A stretch of 64,000 nucleotides of DNA from DATJSJ01 sp035504175 (lineage in GTDB: Bacteria; Pseudomonadota; Alphaproteobacteria; Acetobacterales; Acetobacteraceae). A program made the translations under genes and the position numbers. Below are positions 41,718-49,905 of the stretch, in pieces. The notes below the pieces were generated by a model. That model did no database searches. It worked only from the letters and a program-made list of their open reading frames with translations, and had not been told where the DNA came from. How positions within the stretch are numbered: the stretch's first letter is position 1; each line of letters opens with the position of its first letter. Where the stretch lies: positions 1 through 64,000 of the forward strand of contig DATJSJ010000231.1 in NCBI GenBank assembly GCA_035504175.1. Direction: 5' to 3'.

Positions 41718-42587
41718 CTATTGTCCACCGCCGAGGGAATGCACGTAGAGTGCCACGCTCTTGATCGTCGCCGGGTCGAGGCGGTGATTCCAGTTCGGCA
41801 TCACCCCCATGCGCGGATTGGTGACCTGCGCAACGATGGTAGCACGGTTGGCGTCGTAGAGATGGATGTGGCTGGCGAGCGGCGGCGCGCCGACATCCTG
41901 GTTGCCCTGGCCCTTGTCGCCGTGACACATGGCACAATTGTCGGCGAAGATCTGCCGCCCGGCGCTGATGTCCCGGCCCGGCTTGGCGATGCCGTAGAGC
42001 GCGGTGACGTAATCGGCGACCGCCTGGATCTGCTCCGGCTTGAGGATGCCGTCGACGCCGAAGCGCGGCATCTGGCTCGACCGCGCATCGGGATCGCCGC
42101 TGCGGATGCCGACCGTGACGGTGTGCTGGATGTCGCCGATCCGGCCGCCCCAGAGCCAGACATCGTCGCCGAGCGCCGGGTAGCCGATGCGGCCCTCGCC
42201 GTTCGGGCCGTGGCAGGGCTGGCAGTTGTTGGCGAAGGTGATGCGGCCGTCGGTCATTGCCACCGCCATCAGGTCGGGATGCTTTTCGATCGCCGCGAAG
42301 GGCAGGCGGCCGATCTCGGCCATCGCCGCCTCGTGCCGCGCATCGATCGCCGCCACCTCGCGCATCGCGGTCGCACGGCTGGAATAGCCGAGCAGGCCGT
42401 GGAAATAGGTGCGGCCCAGCGGGATCGACGGATAGAGCAGGCAGAAGACCGCGGCCCAGATGATGGTCGCGACGAAGACGTAGACCCACCATTTCGGCAG
42501 CGGCGTGTCGAGCTCGCGGATGCCGTCCCATTCATGGCCGGTGGTGTCGCGGCCGGTCACCGAGTCCTTCTCGATCTTGGTCGGCAT
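41718..42587 (-). CDS. ccoP: cbb3 oxidase dihaem cytochrome c subunit CcoP
   Basis: Membrane-anchored dihaem cytochrome c that passes electrons to CcoN. The 289-residue product has a cytoplasmic DGIRELDTPLPKWWVYVF segment characteristic of CcoP and a TM helix (about 33-53). Two haem c sites follow, C122-x2-C125-H126 (NNCQPCHG) and C218-x2-C221-H222 (DNCAMCHG). Met ligands are available in MPRFG and MPNW. A GAGGAG site precedes the ATG at 42587. It is the fourth structural-subunit gene, following ccoQ. Confidence 0.96.
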   Translation of the reverse strand: MPTKIEKDSVTGRDTTGHEWDGIRELDTPLPKWWVYVFVATIIWAAVFCLLYPSIPLGRTYFHGLLGYSSRATAMREVAAIDARHEAAMAEIGRLPFAAIEKHPDLMAVAMTDGRITFANNCQPCHGPNGEGRIGYPALGDDVWLWGGRIGDIQHTVTVGIRSGDPDARSSQMPRFGVDGILKPEQIQAVADYVTALYGIAKPGRDISAGRQIFADNCAMCHGDKGQGNQDVGAPPLASHIHLYDANRATIVAQVTNPRMGVMPNWNHRLDPATIKSVALYVHSLGGGQ

Positions 42588-42597
42588 CTCGCGCTCC

Positions 42598-42750
42598 TCA
42601 GCGGTCGTCGTCGAGCGGGACCATGCCGCGGCGCTCGATCGCCCGTTTGCGGCCCGGCCAGTAGGTCGCCGCGACGATCGCGGCGAAGATCGCGAACATC
42701 GGGATGATGGCGTGGAGCTGCAGCCAGTGCAGCAGCGTCGCGAGGGTCAT
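42598..42750 (-). CDS. ccoQ: cbb3 oxidase small subunit CcoQ (FixQ)
   Basis: A 50-residue protein found by reading the gap between ccoO and ccoP. It has a short N-terminal stretch (MTLATLLHWLQLHAII), one TM helix, then YWPGRKRAIERRGMVPLDDD, the basic/acidic tail typical of CcoQ. The ATG at 42750 has an AGGAGG site. It starts 9 nt after the ccoO stop and ends 10 nt before ccoP. CcoQ stabilises the cbb3 complex. Confidence 0.92.
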   Translation of the reverse strand: MTLATLLHWLQLHAIIPMFAIFAAIVAATYWPGRKRAIERRGMVPLDDDR

Positions 42751-42759
42751 CGGCGCCTC

Positions 42760-43479
42760 CTATTGCCGCAACTGCTCTTCGCTGGTGTCGGCGAAGTTCA
42801 CCATCGTGCCGAGCACCTGGAGGTAGGCGACGAGCGCATCCATCTCGGTCACCTGCTGCCCGTCGCCCGAGGCGGTGACCGATTTCGGGTAGCGCTTCAG
42901 CACGCCGGTCTGGTCGGCCTGCGGGTTGGCCTGGGCCTCGAGATCGGCGCGGGCGTTGCGGATGTCGTCGTCGGTGTAGGGCACGCCGACCAGCCGGTTG
43001 GCGCGCAGGTGGTCCTCGATATGGCTGTCGTCGAGCAGCTGATCCGCCAGGAAGGCGTAGTGCGGCATCAGGCTCTCCGGCACCATCGATTGCGGGTTCT
43101 TCAGATGCGCGTAGTGCCAGTCGTTGGAGTATTTGCCGCCGACCCGGGCGAGGTCGGGGCCGATGCGCTTGCTGCCCCATTGGAACGGGTGGTCATACAT
43201 GCTCTCCGCCGCCAGGCTGTAGTGGCCGTAGCGCTCGACCTCGTCGCGCAGCGCGCGGATCTGCTGGCTGTGACAAAGGTAGCAGCCCTCGCGCACGTAG
43301 ATGTCGCGGCCCATCAGCTCGAGCGGCGAGTAGGGGCGCACGCCCTGCACGTGCTCGACCGTGGTCTCGATCGTGAACAGCGGCACGATTTCGACCAGTC
43401 CGCCGATCGCGACCGTGACCAGGGTGGCGATCACCAGCAGCAGCGCGTTCTTCTCGAAGGTCTCGTGACGGATCCGCAT
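42760..43479 (-). CDS. ccoO: cbb3 oxidase monohaem cytochrome c subunit CcoO
   Basis: Membrane-anchored monohaem cytochrome c subunit. The 239-residue product has an N-terminal TM helix (about 11-34), the ELMGRDIYVREGC66YLC69H70SQQIR haem-binding block, and the long FQWGSKRIGPDLARVGGKYSNDWHYAHL motif that is almost invariant in CcoO. A C-terminal Met in the TEMDALVAYLQ stretch is the probable sixth haem ligand. It starts 4 nt after the ccoN stop. Confidence 0.96.
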   Translation of the reverse strand: MRIRHETFEKNALLLVIATLVTVAIGGLVEIVPLFTIETTVEHVQGVRPYSPLELMGRDIYVREGCYLCHSQQIRALRDEVERYGHYSLAAESMYDHPFQWGSKRIGPDLARVGGKYSNDWHYAHLKNPQSMVPESLMPHYAFLADQLLDDSHIEDHLRANRLVGVPYTDDDIRNARADLEAQANPQADQTGVLKRYPKSVTASGDGQQVTEMDALVAYLQVLGTMVNFADTSEEQLRQ

Positions 43480-43483
43480 GGCA

Positions 43484-44986
43484 TCAGGCTCCGATCACGG
43501 GCACGAGCGGGGTGGACGGGATGGGCGACAGCGCCGCTTCCCGTTCGGTGCTCGGGCTCTGCACCGTCATGATCAGGTTGTAGGCCATCAGCAAGCCGCC
43601 GATCAGGAACAGCACGCCGCCCAGCATGCGGATGACGAAGAACGGGTGGACGGCGACGACGCTCTCGACGAAGGAGTACTGGAGGAAGCCGTTGGCGTCG
43701 TAGGCGCGCCACATCAGCCCCTCCATGATGCCGGCGACCCACATCGAGGTGATGTAGAGCACGATGCCGAGCGTCGATATCCAGTAGTGCCAGGCGGCGA
43801 GCCGCACCGAGTAGAGGCCGCTGCGTCGCCAGAGATTCGGCACCAGGTAGTAGATCGCGCCGAAGCTGATGAAGGCGACCCAGCCGAGTGCGCCGGAGTG
43901 CACGTGGCCGATCGTCCAGTCGGTGTAGTGGCTGAGCGCGTTGACCTGGCGCACCGACATCACCGGCCCCTCGAAGGTCGCCATGCCGTAGAAGCCGACG
44001 GCGGTGACGGAGAAGCGCAGGCCGGGATCGGTACGCAGCTTGTCCCAGGCGCCGGACAGCGTCATCAGCCCGTTGATCATGCCGCCCCAGGAGGGCATCC
44101 ACAGCATGATGGAAAACGCCATGCCGAGCGTCTGTGCCCAGTCCGGCAGCGCCGTCCAGTGCAGGTGATGCGGGCCGGCCCAGATGTAGATGAAGATCAG
44201 CGCCCAGAAATGGATGATCGACAGCCGGTAGGAGTAGACCGGCCGTCCCGCCGCCTTCGGGATGTAGTAGTACATCATGCCGAGGAAGCCGGCGGTGAGG
44301 AAGAAGCCGACGGCGTTATGGCCGTACCACCACTGGATCAGTGCGTCCTGCGCGCCGGAGAACAGCGAGTAGCTCTTGGCGCCGAACCAGGAGACCGGCA
44401 CCCCGAGATTGTTGCCGATGTGCAGCACGGCGATGGTCAGGATGAAGGCGAGATAGAACCAGTTGGCGACGTAGATGTGCGGCTCCTGCCGCTTCACCAG
44501 CGTGCCGATGAAGATCGCGGCGTAGAGCACCCAGACCAGCGTCAGCCACAGGTCGAGATGCCATTCGGGCTCAGCGTACTCGCGGCTTTTGCTGAATCCC
44601 ATGACGTAGCTCAGCGCCGCCATGACGATGAAGAACTGGTAGCCCCAGAAGACGAAATCGGCGAGCGCCTCGCCGCCGAACAGGCGCGCGCGGCAGGTGC
44701 GCTGCACGACATGGAAGGAGGTGCCGAGCAGCGCCGAGCCGCCGAAGGCGAAGATCGCGGCCGAGGTGTGCACCGGCCGCAGCCGGCCGAAATTCAGCCA
44801 GGGCAGACCGAAGTTGAGCGCCGGCCAGGCAAGCTCGGAGGCGATGTAGACGCCGACCAGGAAGGCGACGATCGACCAGAACACCGCGGCGATGACGAAT
44901 TTCTGGACGACTGCCTCGTTGTACTCGACCGCCGCGGGGATGGGCGGTGCGGCGGTGGCAGGGCCTGCGAGCGCCAGATCAGACAT
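43484..44986 (-). CDS. ccoN: cbb3-type cytochrome c oxidase catalytic subunit CcoN
   Basis: Haem-copper oxidase subunit I of the C family, with very high O2 affinity. The 500-residue product has about twelve TM helices and the expected histidine-rich segments: GRLRPVHTSAAIFAF, the QWWYGHNAVGFFLTAGFLG helix carrying a CuB ligand and the C-family tyrosine position, and HYTDWTIGHVHSGALGW near the haem ligands. The ATG at 44986 overlaps the end of the small membrane-protein gene by 8 nt, so that gene is probably the first gene of the operon. Confidence 0.96.
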   Translation of the reverse strand: MSDLALAGPATAAPPIPAAVEYNEAVVQKFVIAAVFWSIVAFLVGVYIASELAWPALNFGLPWLNFGRLRPVHTSAAIFAFGGSALLGTSFHVVQRTCRARLFGGEALADFVFWGYQFFIVMAALSYVMGFSKSREYAEPEWHLDLWLTLVWVLYAAIFIGTLVKRQEPHIYVANWFYLAFILTIAVLHIGNNLGVPVSWFGAKSYSLFSGAQDALIQWWYGHNAVGFFLTAGFLGMMYYYIPKAAGRPVYSYRLSIIHFWALIFIYIWAGPHHLHWTALPDWAQTLGMAFSIMLWMPSWGGMINGLMTLSGAWDKLRTDPGLRFSVTAVGFYGMATFEGPVMSVRQVNALSHYTDWTIGHVHSGALGWVAFISFGAIYYLVPNLWRRSGLYSVRLAAWHYWISTLGIVLYITSMWVAGIMEGLMWRAYDANGFLQYSFVESVVAVHPFFVIRMLGGVLFLIGGLLMAYNLIMTVQSPSTEREAALSPIPSTPLVPVIGA

Positions 44987-45191
44987 GCTCGCGGCTCCGC
45001 GCGCGCGCCGCGTCAGCGCGGTCGAAATGGCGGCGGATCTGGCCCATGACGAACACCACGGCGAAGCCCGCCAGCGACAGGCCGAAGATGAAGATCTCTT
45101 CGTCGATCGCGCGCGAGGCCATGACCAGGCCGAGGAGTCCGAGCGCGACCATCATCGCCCCGACCACCATGTCGGATGTCTCGATTTCCAT
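44979..45191 (-). CDS. Small two-TM protein, first gene of the cbb3 operon, function unknown
   Basis: A 70-residue protein starting MEIETSDMVVGAMMVALGL, with two hydrophobic segments (about 8-26 and 33-53) and a basic/acidic tail IRRHFDRADAARAR. The start was placed at the ATG at 45191, preceded by a GAGGGGG site; the upstream in-frame codons are Gly/Arg-rich and unlikely. It overlaps ccoN by 8 nt and lies downstream of the FixK-type box, so it is coupled to oxidase expression. I do not recognise a named family. A role in cbb3 assembly or as an extra subunit is an inference from position only. Confidence 0.75.
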   Translation of the reverse strand: MEIETSDMVVGAMMVALGLLGLVMASRAIDEEIFIFGLSLAGFAVVFVMGQIRRHFDRADAARARSREHV

Positions 45192-45283
45192 CCCACCCCC
45201 TCTGCGGCCACCGTCTCCGGCTGGCGTGCCGAAGCCGCGGGTGCCCAAGGGGCGGAGCATGCCAGCGAGGCGATGCCGCGGAA

Positions 45284-45297
45284 TTGATCTAGGTCAA
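45284..45297. promoter_or_regulatory. FNR/FixK-type box between the cbb3 operon and the TauE/SafE-like gene
   Basis: TTGATCTAGGTCAA, one mismatch from the palindrome. At -41.5 for the minus strand, initiation would be near 45249, leaving a 58-nt leader to the first cbb3-operon ATG. For the plus-strand gene it would put the start of transcription right at the ATG (45332), so it mainly suits the cbb3 operon unless that message is leaderless. Confidence 0.75.
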
Positions 45298-45331
45298 CGC
45301 CTCGTGATCAGGCGGCGCTATTGTTCCCCGG

Positions 45332-46087
45332 ATGCCAGAACCCGCGCTTCTGCTCGGCCGGCTGTGTGACCCGGCGGCATCGCTGTCGGGCGGCGCCGTC
45401 TGGGCGGGGCTGCTGGTCGCCGGCGCGGCGGGCAGCGTGCTGCACTGTGCGCCGATGTGCGGGCCGTTCGTGCTCGGCCAGGTGGCCGATCGGATGGCGG
45501 CGATCCCGGCGAAGCGGCTGTCCGAGGCGCATCGGCTCCGCGCCGGGCTGCTGCTGCCCTACCATCTCGGCCGCCTGACCACCTATGCGGCACTCGGCGC
45601 GCTGGCCGCGCTGGCCGGCGACGCGCTCGCCCGGCTGCCCTGGCTCGGACGCCTGTCGGGCCTGCTGCTGCTGGCGGCGGCGCTGCTGTTCCTGGCCCAG
45701 GGGTTGCGGCGGGCGGTGCCGGCGATCGGGCTGCCCGCCGGGCGCGGGCGCGGCGCGCCGACCGCGCTGCGCTGCCTCGCGGCGTGCCGCCTGCGGCGGC
45801 CGATCGGCGGCTATCGGCTCGGACTGGCGCTGGGCTTCCTGCCCTGCGGCTTCCTCTACGGCGCGCTTGCCGTGGCCGGGGCGAGCGCGGGACCGGTCGG
45901 CGGGGCGCTCGACATGCTGGCCTTCGGCACCGGCACCGCCGCCAGCCTCATGGTGGTGGGCGTCGCCGGCCAGGCGGCGCTGGGGCGCTGGCAAGGCGTG
46001 CTCGGTCGCGTCTCACCGGCGCTGCTGACGCTGAACGCGGCACTGCTGGCGGCGCTGGCGATCGGCCGGCTGCTCGGCAGCGCCTGA
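45332..46087 (+). CDS. Sulfite exporter TauE/SafE-family (heavy-metal/UreH-type) membrane protein
   Basis: Polytopic membrane protein of 251 residues with about six TM helices. It carries a metal-site-like motif VLHCAPMCGPFVLG (about 36-49), a PYHLGRLTTYAALGA segment (about 75-90) and LGFLPCGFLYGAL (about 170-182), the signature of the UreH/SafE-like group frequently encoded with cbb3 oxidase genes. A role in copper handling or oxidase biogenesis is likely from context but unproven. It is divergent from the cbb3 operon and converges on fixJ, 11 nt from its stop. Confidence 0.82.
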   Translation: MPEPALLLGRLCDPAASLSGGAVWAGLLVAGAAGSVLHCAPMCGPFVLGQVADRMAAIPAKRLSEAHRLRAGLLLPYHLGRLTTYAALGALAALAGDALARLPWLGRLSGLLLLAAALLFLAQGLRRAVPAIGLPAGRGRGAPTALRCLAACRLRRPIGGYRLGLALGFLPCGFLYGALAVAGASAGPVGGALDMLAFGTGTAASLMVVGVAGQAALGRWQGVLGRVSPALLTLNAALLAALAIGRLLGSA

Positions 46088-46098
46088 TCGCGTCGCTC

Positions 46099-46731
46099 TC
46101 AGCCGCCGGCCGCACCCGGATCGGCGGTCAGTACCAGCCGGACCAGATCGGGCAGGCTCTCGGCATCGAGCTTTTCGAACACCCGCGCCCGATGCACCTC
46201 GATGGTGCGCGGACTGGCGCCGAGCCGCTGGCCGATCGCCTTGGTCGAAAGCCCGGCGGCCAGCAGGTCGAGCACTTCGCGCTCCCGCGGCGTCAGCGCC
46301 GCCAGGCGCTTCCGCGCACGGCCGGCGGCGGCGTCGCGGTCCTGCCGGCGGTGGCTCTCCGCCACGGCCCGGCGCACGGCGTCGAGCAGCGCCTCGTCAC
46401 CGAACGGCTTTTCCAGGAAGTCGACCGCGCCGGCCTTCATCGCCCGCACCGCGAGCGGGATGTCGCCCTGTCCGGTCATGACGATGACCGGCAGGTCGAT
46501 ACGGCGCTCGGCGAGACGCTGCTGCAGTTCGAGCCCGTCCATCCCCGGCATGCGCAGGTCAGTCAACACGCAGCCGGAACAGCCGGGCGCGGCACCGAGA
46601 AACTCGGCCGGATCGGCATGGGTACGCACGTGAAATCCCGCCGCTTCGAGAAGAACGCGCAGGGAGTCGCGGATCGCGTCGTCGTCGTCGACGATGTGGA
46701 TCGTATCAGCCGGGTCCACGCAGGACCCCAT
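46099..46731 (-). CDS. fixJ: Response regulator FixJ (receiver plus LuxR-type HTH)
   Basis: Transcriptional activator phosphorylated by FixL. The 210-residue product has a receiver (VDDDDAI at 14-20, phosphoacceptor D58 in LTDLRMPGMDG, T86, K108 in FLEKPF), a linker and a GerE/LuxR HTH (about 140-205) with LTPREREVLDLLAAGLSTKAIG and SPRTIEVHRARVFEKL. The order and motifs are those of FixJ rather than NarL. It lies about 11.5 kb from fixL, separated by the cbb3 operon. A GTG four codons in is an alternative start. The divergent CBS-BON gene has a FixK-type box in between. Confidence 0.87.
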   Translation of the reverse strand: MGSCVDPADTIHIVDDDDAIRDSLRVLLEAAGFHVRTHADPAEFLGAAPGCSGCVLTDLRMPGMDGLELQQRLAERRIDLPVIVMTGQGDIPLAVRAMKAGAVDFLEKPFGDEALLDAVRRAVAESHRRQDRDAAAGRARKRLAALTPREREVLDLLAAGLSTKAIGQRLGASPRTIEVHRARVFEKLDAESLPDLVRLVLTADPGAAGG

Positions 46732-46902
46732 CGTGCGCCCGCGGGCGCTCGAATGGCAGGATCACCGTATGCCGGGCACTGTTCGACAGACCGGGCGAGG
46801 GGCAGAATCGGAACACGACGGCGCCGTCCAGAGCAGGGCTGCCCGCATTTGCGGGCGTGCAGCAGCGGCGATCTGGTCCCATTCGCAGGCGAAACGGCCG
46901 GA

Positions 46903-46916
46903 TTGATCTCGATCAA
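46903..46916 (+). promoter_or_regulatory. Perfect FNR/FixK box upstream of the CBS-BON gene
   Basis: TTGATCTCGATCAA is an exact TTGAT-N4-ATCAA palindrome. It ends 57 nt before the ATG at 46974, and at -41.5 it would give a 23-nt leader. It is also 171 nt upstream of fixJ on the other strand, too far for simple activation there. Confidence 0.8.
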
Positions 46917-46973
46917 GGCGGGACCGCGCCGCAACGGTCATGACATGGCCTGCGCCAGGCGAGGAGGCAAGGG

Positions 46974-47696
46974 ATGATCGCGGCCGATCTGATGTCGCGT
47001 TCGGTCGTATCGGTTGGCCCGGACGCGCCGCTGGTGCAGGCGGTGCGTGCCATGACCGAGCGCCGGATCAGCGGCCTGCCGGTAGTGGACGCGAAGGGCC
47101 GCCTGGTCGGCATGCTGACCGAGGGCGATCTGCTGCGGCGCGTGGAAACCGCGACCGATGATGCGGCGCCCGGCTGGTTCGAGCGCTTCGTCGCCGCCGG
47201 CCGTCTTGCCGAGGATTACGTGCGCAGCCATGGCCGCCGTGTCGCCGAGGTGATGACGCCCGAGGTGGTCAGCGTCGAGGAGACGACGGCGCTCGCCGAG
47301 GTGGTGCGGTTGATGCGGCAGCACCGGGTGCGCCGGCTGCCGGTGCTGCGCGACGGCGCCCTGGTCGGCATCATCAGCCGCGCCGACCTGGTGCGGCGGA
47401 TCGATGCGGCGCTCGGCGGTCCGGCGGTGACGGCGGACGACGCCAGCATCCGCGGCGCGATCCTGGACGGACTCGCCCGCGCCCCGTGGTCGTCGCGCAA
47501 TCCGATCACCGTGACGGTCGAGCATGGCACGGTGCGGCTCGACGGCTGCCTGTTCGATCTGCGCGAGCGCGACGCGATCGGCGTGCTGGCGGAGAACGTG
47601 CCGGGGGTGACGCGGGTGGAGAACCGGCTGGCCTGCGTCGAGCCGATCAGCGGCATGCTGCTTTGCGATCCGGGCGAAACGCGCGCCGCGGACTGA
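46974..47696 (+). CDS. Double CBS-domain protein with C-terminal BON domain
   Basis: The 240-residue product has two CBS motifs (about 5-60 and 90-148; each with the I-x-G-L/R-x-LPV pattern and G-x-L-VG-I/M followed by an acidic residue). A BON domain follows at about 160-225 (NPITVTVEHGTVRLDGC). CBS pairs bind adenine nucleotides and sense energy charge; BON domains tend to bind lipids or membranes. It may link energy status to the membrane under low O2 (inference). The ribosome site AGGAGGCAAGGG precedes the ATG. A perfect FixK-type box sits 57 nt upstream, the same spacing as for ftsH. Confidence 0.87.
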   Translation: MIAADLMSRSVVSVGPDAPLVQAVRAMTERRISGLPVVDAKGRLVGMLTEGDLLRRVETATDDAAPGWFERFVAAGRLAEDYVRSHGRRVAEVMTPEVVSVEETTALAEVVRLMRQHRVRRLPVLRDGALVGIISRADLVRRIDAALGGPAVTADDASIRGAILDGLARAPWSSRNPITVTVEHGTVRLDGCLFDLRERDAIGVLAENVPGVTRVENRLACVEPISGMLLCDPGETRAAD

Positions 47697-47812
47697 GTCG
47701 CCGTCACTGTCCCGGATCCGCGCATCGCCGGCCGGATCAGCGCACGGCGCGGCGGGTGGCGGATCGATCGAGGTCAGTCGATCATGTCCCGTCGGCGCGC
47801 GGCTCCGGCCGC

Positions 47813-47826
47813 ATGATTTAGGTCAA
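47813..47826 (+). promoter_or_regulatory. FNR/FixK-type box upstream of ftsH
   Basis: ATGATTTAGGTCAA, two mismatches from TTGAT-N4-ATCAA. It ends 57 nt before the ftsH ATG at 47884, identical spacing to the CBS-BON gene. A more degenerate TCGAT-N4-GTCAG lies about 45 nt further upstream. Confidence 0.6.
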
Positions 47827-47883
47827 TGAGGCCGAGCGGATCTCGCCCGAGAGTGACGCTTCGCCCCGGGGCGGGGAGGCTTC

Positions 47884-49905
47884 ATGCAGATCAAGCAGGA
47901 ACACCAGATCTATTTCTGGTACCTGATCGCAGCGGTGCTCGGCATCGTCGTGATCCAGGGCCTGCTCGCGCCAAGCCTCACGCCGACCATCCCCTACAGC
48001 CAGTTCCAGGCTCTGGTGCAGCAGGACAAGGTGACCGATCTCGCGGTCGGGCCGAACAGCATCACCGGGCGCTACCGCGACCCGCCCGCGGGGCAGCCCG
48101 ATACGTTCACCACCTATCGCGTCGATCCGGAGATCGCCAGGCTGCTGAGCCGGCCGGACGTGATCTTTTCCGGCCAGCCCGGCGCCGGCTTCATGGTCAG
48201 CCTGCTGAGCTGGTTCGCGCCGACGATCCTGTTCGTGCTGCTCTGGATGTTCCTGATCCGCCCGATGGCGGGCGGCGGATTCGGGGGCGGCATGGGCGGC
48301 GGGCTGATGGCGGTCGGCCAGAGCAAGGCGAAGATCTATGTCGAGACCGACGTCAAGGTGAGCTTCGCCGACGTCGCCGGTGTCGACGAGGCGAAGGATG
48401 AACTCAAGGAGATCGTCACTTTCCTGAACGATCCGCAGCGCTACGGGCGGCTCGGCGCGCATGTGCCGCGCGGCATCCTGCTGGTCGGACCGCCGGGCAC
48501 CGGCAAGACGCTGCTGGCGCGCGCGGTTGCCGGCGAGGCCGGCGTGCCGTTCTTCTCGATCTCCGGCTCCGAGTTCGTCGAGATGTTCGTGGGCGTCGGC
48601 GCCGCGCGCGTGCGCGACCTGTTCGAGAAGGCGCGGTCGCGCGCGCCGGCGATCGTGTTCATCGACGAGCTCGACGCGCTCGGCCGCGCCCGCGGCGTCA
48701 GCGGCCTCGCCGGCAACGACGAGAAGGAGCAGACGCTGAACCAGCTCCTGGCCGAGCTGGACGGGTTCGATCCGCGCAGCGGCGTCGTGCTGCTGGCCGC
48801 GACCAACCGGCCGGAGATTCTCGACCCGGCGCTGCTGCGCGCCGGGCGGTTCGACCGCCAGGTGCTGGTCGACCGCCCCGACCGCCGCGGCCGGGCGGCG
48901 ATCCTGGCCGTGCATCTGAAGCAGATCCACCTCGCCGCCGGGGTCACGCCGGATGACATTGCCGGGATGACGCCGGGCTTCACCGGCGCCGACCTCGCCG
49001 GCCTGGTCAACGAGGCGGCGCTGCTGGCGACGCGCCGCGACGCGCCGGCGGTGACGCTCGAGGATTTCGGCCAGGCGATCGAACGCGTCATCGCCGGGCT
49101 GGAGAAGCGCAATCGGCTGCTCAACGCGCATGAGCGCGAGGTGGTGGCGCATCACGAGATCGGCCACGCGCTGGTGGCGCTCGCTTTGCCGGATGTCGAT
49201 CCGGTGCAGAAGATCTCGATCATCCCGCGCGGCATCGGCGCGCTCGGCTACACGATCCAGCGGCCGCTCGAGGACCGGTTCCTGATGAGCCGCACCGAGC
49301 TGCTGGATCGCATGACCGTGCTGCTCGGCGGCCGCGCGGCGGAGCGGCTGATCTTCGAGGATCTCTCCACCGGCGCCGCCGACGATCTGGTCAAGGCGAC
49401 GGAGATCGCTCGCGGCATGGTGGTCCGCTTCGGCATGGATGAGCATCTCGGCCAGGTCGCCTATGAGGTCGAGCGCGCGCCGCTGCTCGGCACGCCGGCC
49501 TCGGCCTGGGAGCCGCGCCGCTACAGCGACGCGACGGCGAGCGGCATCGATGCCGCCGTGCGCGGCCTGATCGACCTCGCCTATCAGCGGGCGCTGGCCA
49601 TCTTGCAGGCCGATCCGACCTTGCTGCGACGGGCCGCGCAGGAATTGCTGGCGCACGAGACGCTGACCGGCGACCAGCTCCGCGCGATGGTCAGCGCGGC
49701 CGGCCCGGACGCCGCCCCGCAGACGACGCTGCCGCGCCCGGCGCCGGCCCTGCCCGCCGGTCGCACCGAGAACCGCGCGTCCGTCCAGACTGTCCAGGAG
49801 GAAGAGCATGACCAACCGCGAAATGGCCGAAATCGTGCGGAATCAGAAACCGCTGATGCTGCCGCACGACACGTCCTTGCAGGCGGCCTGCAAGGCGATG
49901 CATGA
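47884..49905 (+). CDS. ftsH: ATP-dependent zinc metalloprotease FtsH
   Basis: Membrane AAA+ protease that degrades unassembled or damaged membrane proteins. The 673-residue product has two TM helices (about 11-29 and 108-126), Walker A GPPGTGKT (202-209), Walker B FIDELD (259-264), the second region of homology with ATNRPEILDPALLRAGRFDR, and the zinc motif HEIGH (424-428). The island context and upstream FixK-like box suggest a stress-specific paralogue rather than the housekeeping copy (inference). The last 33 codons overlap the next CBS gene by 98 nt in another frame; this tail is Glu/Arg/Ala-rich and beyond the usual FtsH end. Confidence 0.93.
   Translation: MQIKQEHQIYFWYLIAAVLGIVVIQGLLAPSLTPTIPYSQFQALVQQDKVTDLAVGPNSITGRYRDPPAGQPDTFTTYRVDPEIARLLSRPDVIFSGQPGAGFMVSLLSWFAPTILFVLLWMFLIRPMAGGGFGGGMGGGLMAVGQSKAKIYVETDVKVSFADVAGVDEAKDELKEIVTFLNDPQRYGRLGAHVPRGILLVGPPGTGKTLLARAVAGEAGVPFFSISGSEFVEMFVGVGAARVRDLFEKARSRAPAIVFIDELDALGRARGVSGLAGNDEKEQTLNQLLAELDGFDPRSGVVLLAATNRPEILDPALLRAGRFDRQVLVDRPDRRGRAAILAVHLKQIHLAAGVTPDDIAGMTPGFTGADLAGLVNEAALLATRRDAPAVTLEDFGQAIERVIAGLEKRNRLLNAHEREVVAHHEIGHALVALALPDVDPVQKISIIPRGIGALGYTIQRPLEDRFLMSRTELLDRMTVLLGGRAAERLIFEDLSTGAADDLVKATEIARGMVVRFGMDEHLGQVAYEVERAPLLGTPASAWEPRRYSDATASGIDAAVRGLIDLAYQRALAILQADPTLLRRAAQELLAHETLTGDQLRAMVSAAGPDAAPQTTLPRPAPALPAGRTENRASVQTVQEEEHDQPRNGRNRAESETADAAARHVLAGGLQGDA

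Noticed and set aside
38756..41764. Plus-strand open frame of about 1000 codons antisense to ccoI, ccoH and ccoG
   Set aside because: His/Arg/Gln-rich shadow frame; all three opposing genes have diagnostic motifs and overlapping start/stop junctions.
47763..47776. TCGAT-N4-GTCAG as a second FNR box before ftsH
   Set aside because: Too many mismatches to the palindrome; the box at 47813 is better placed.
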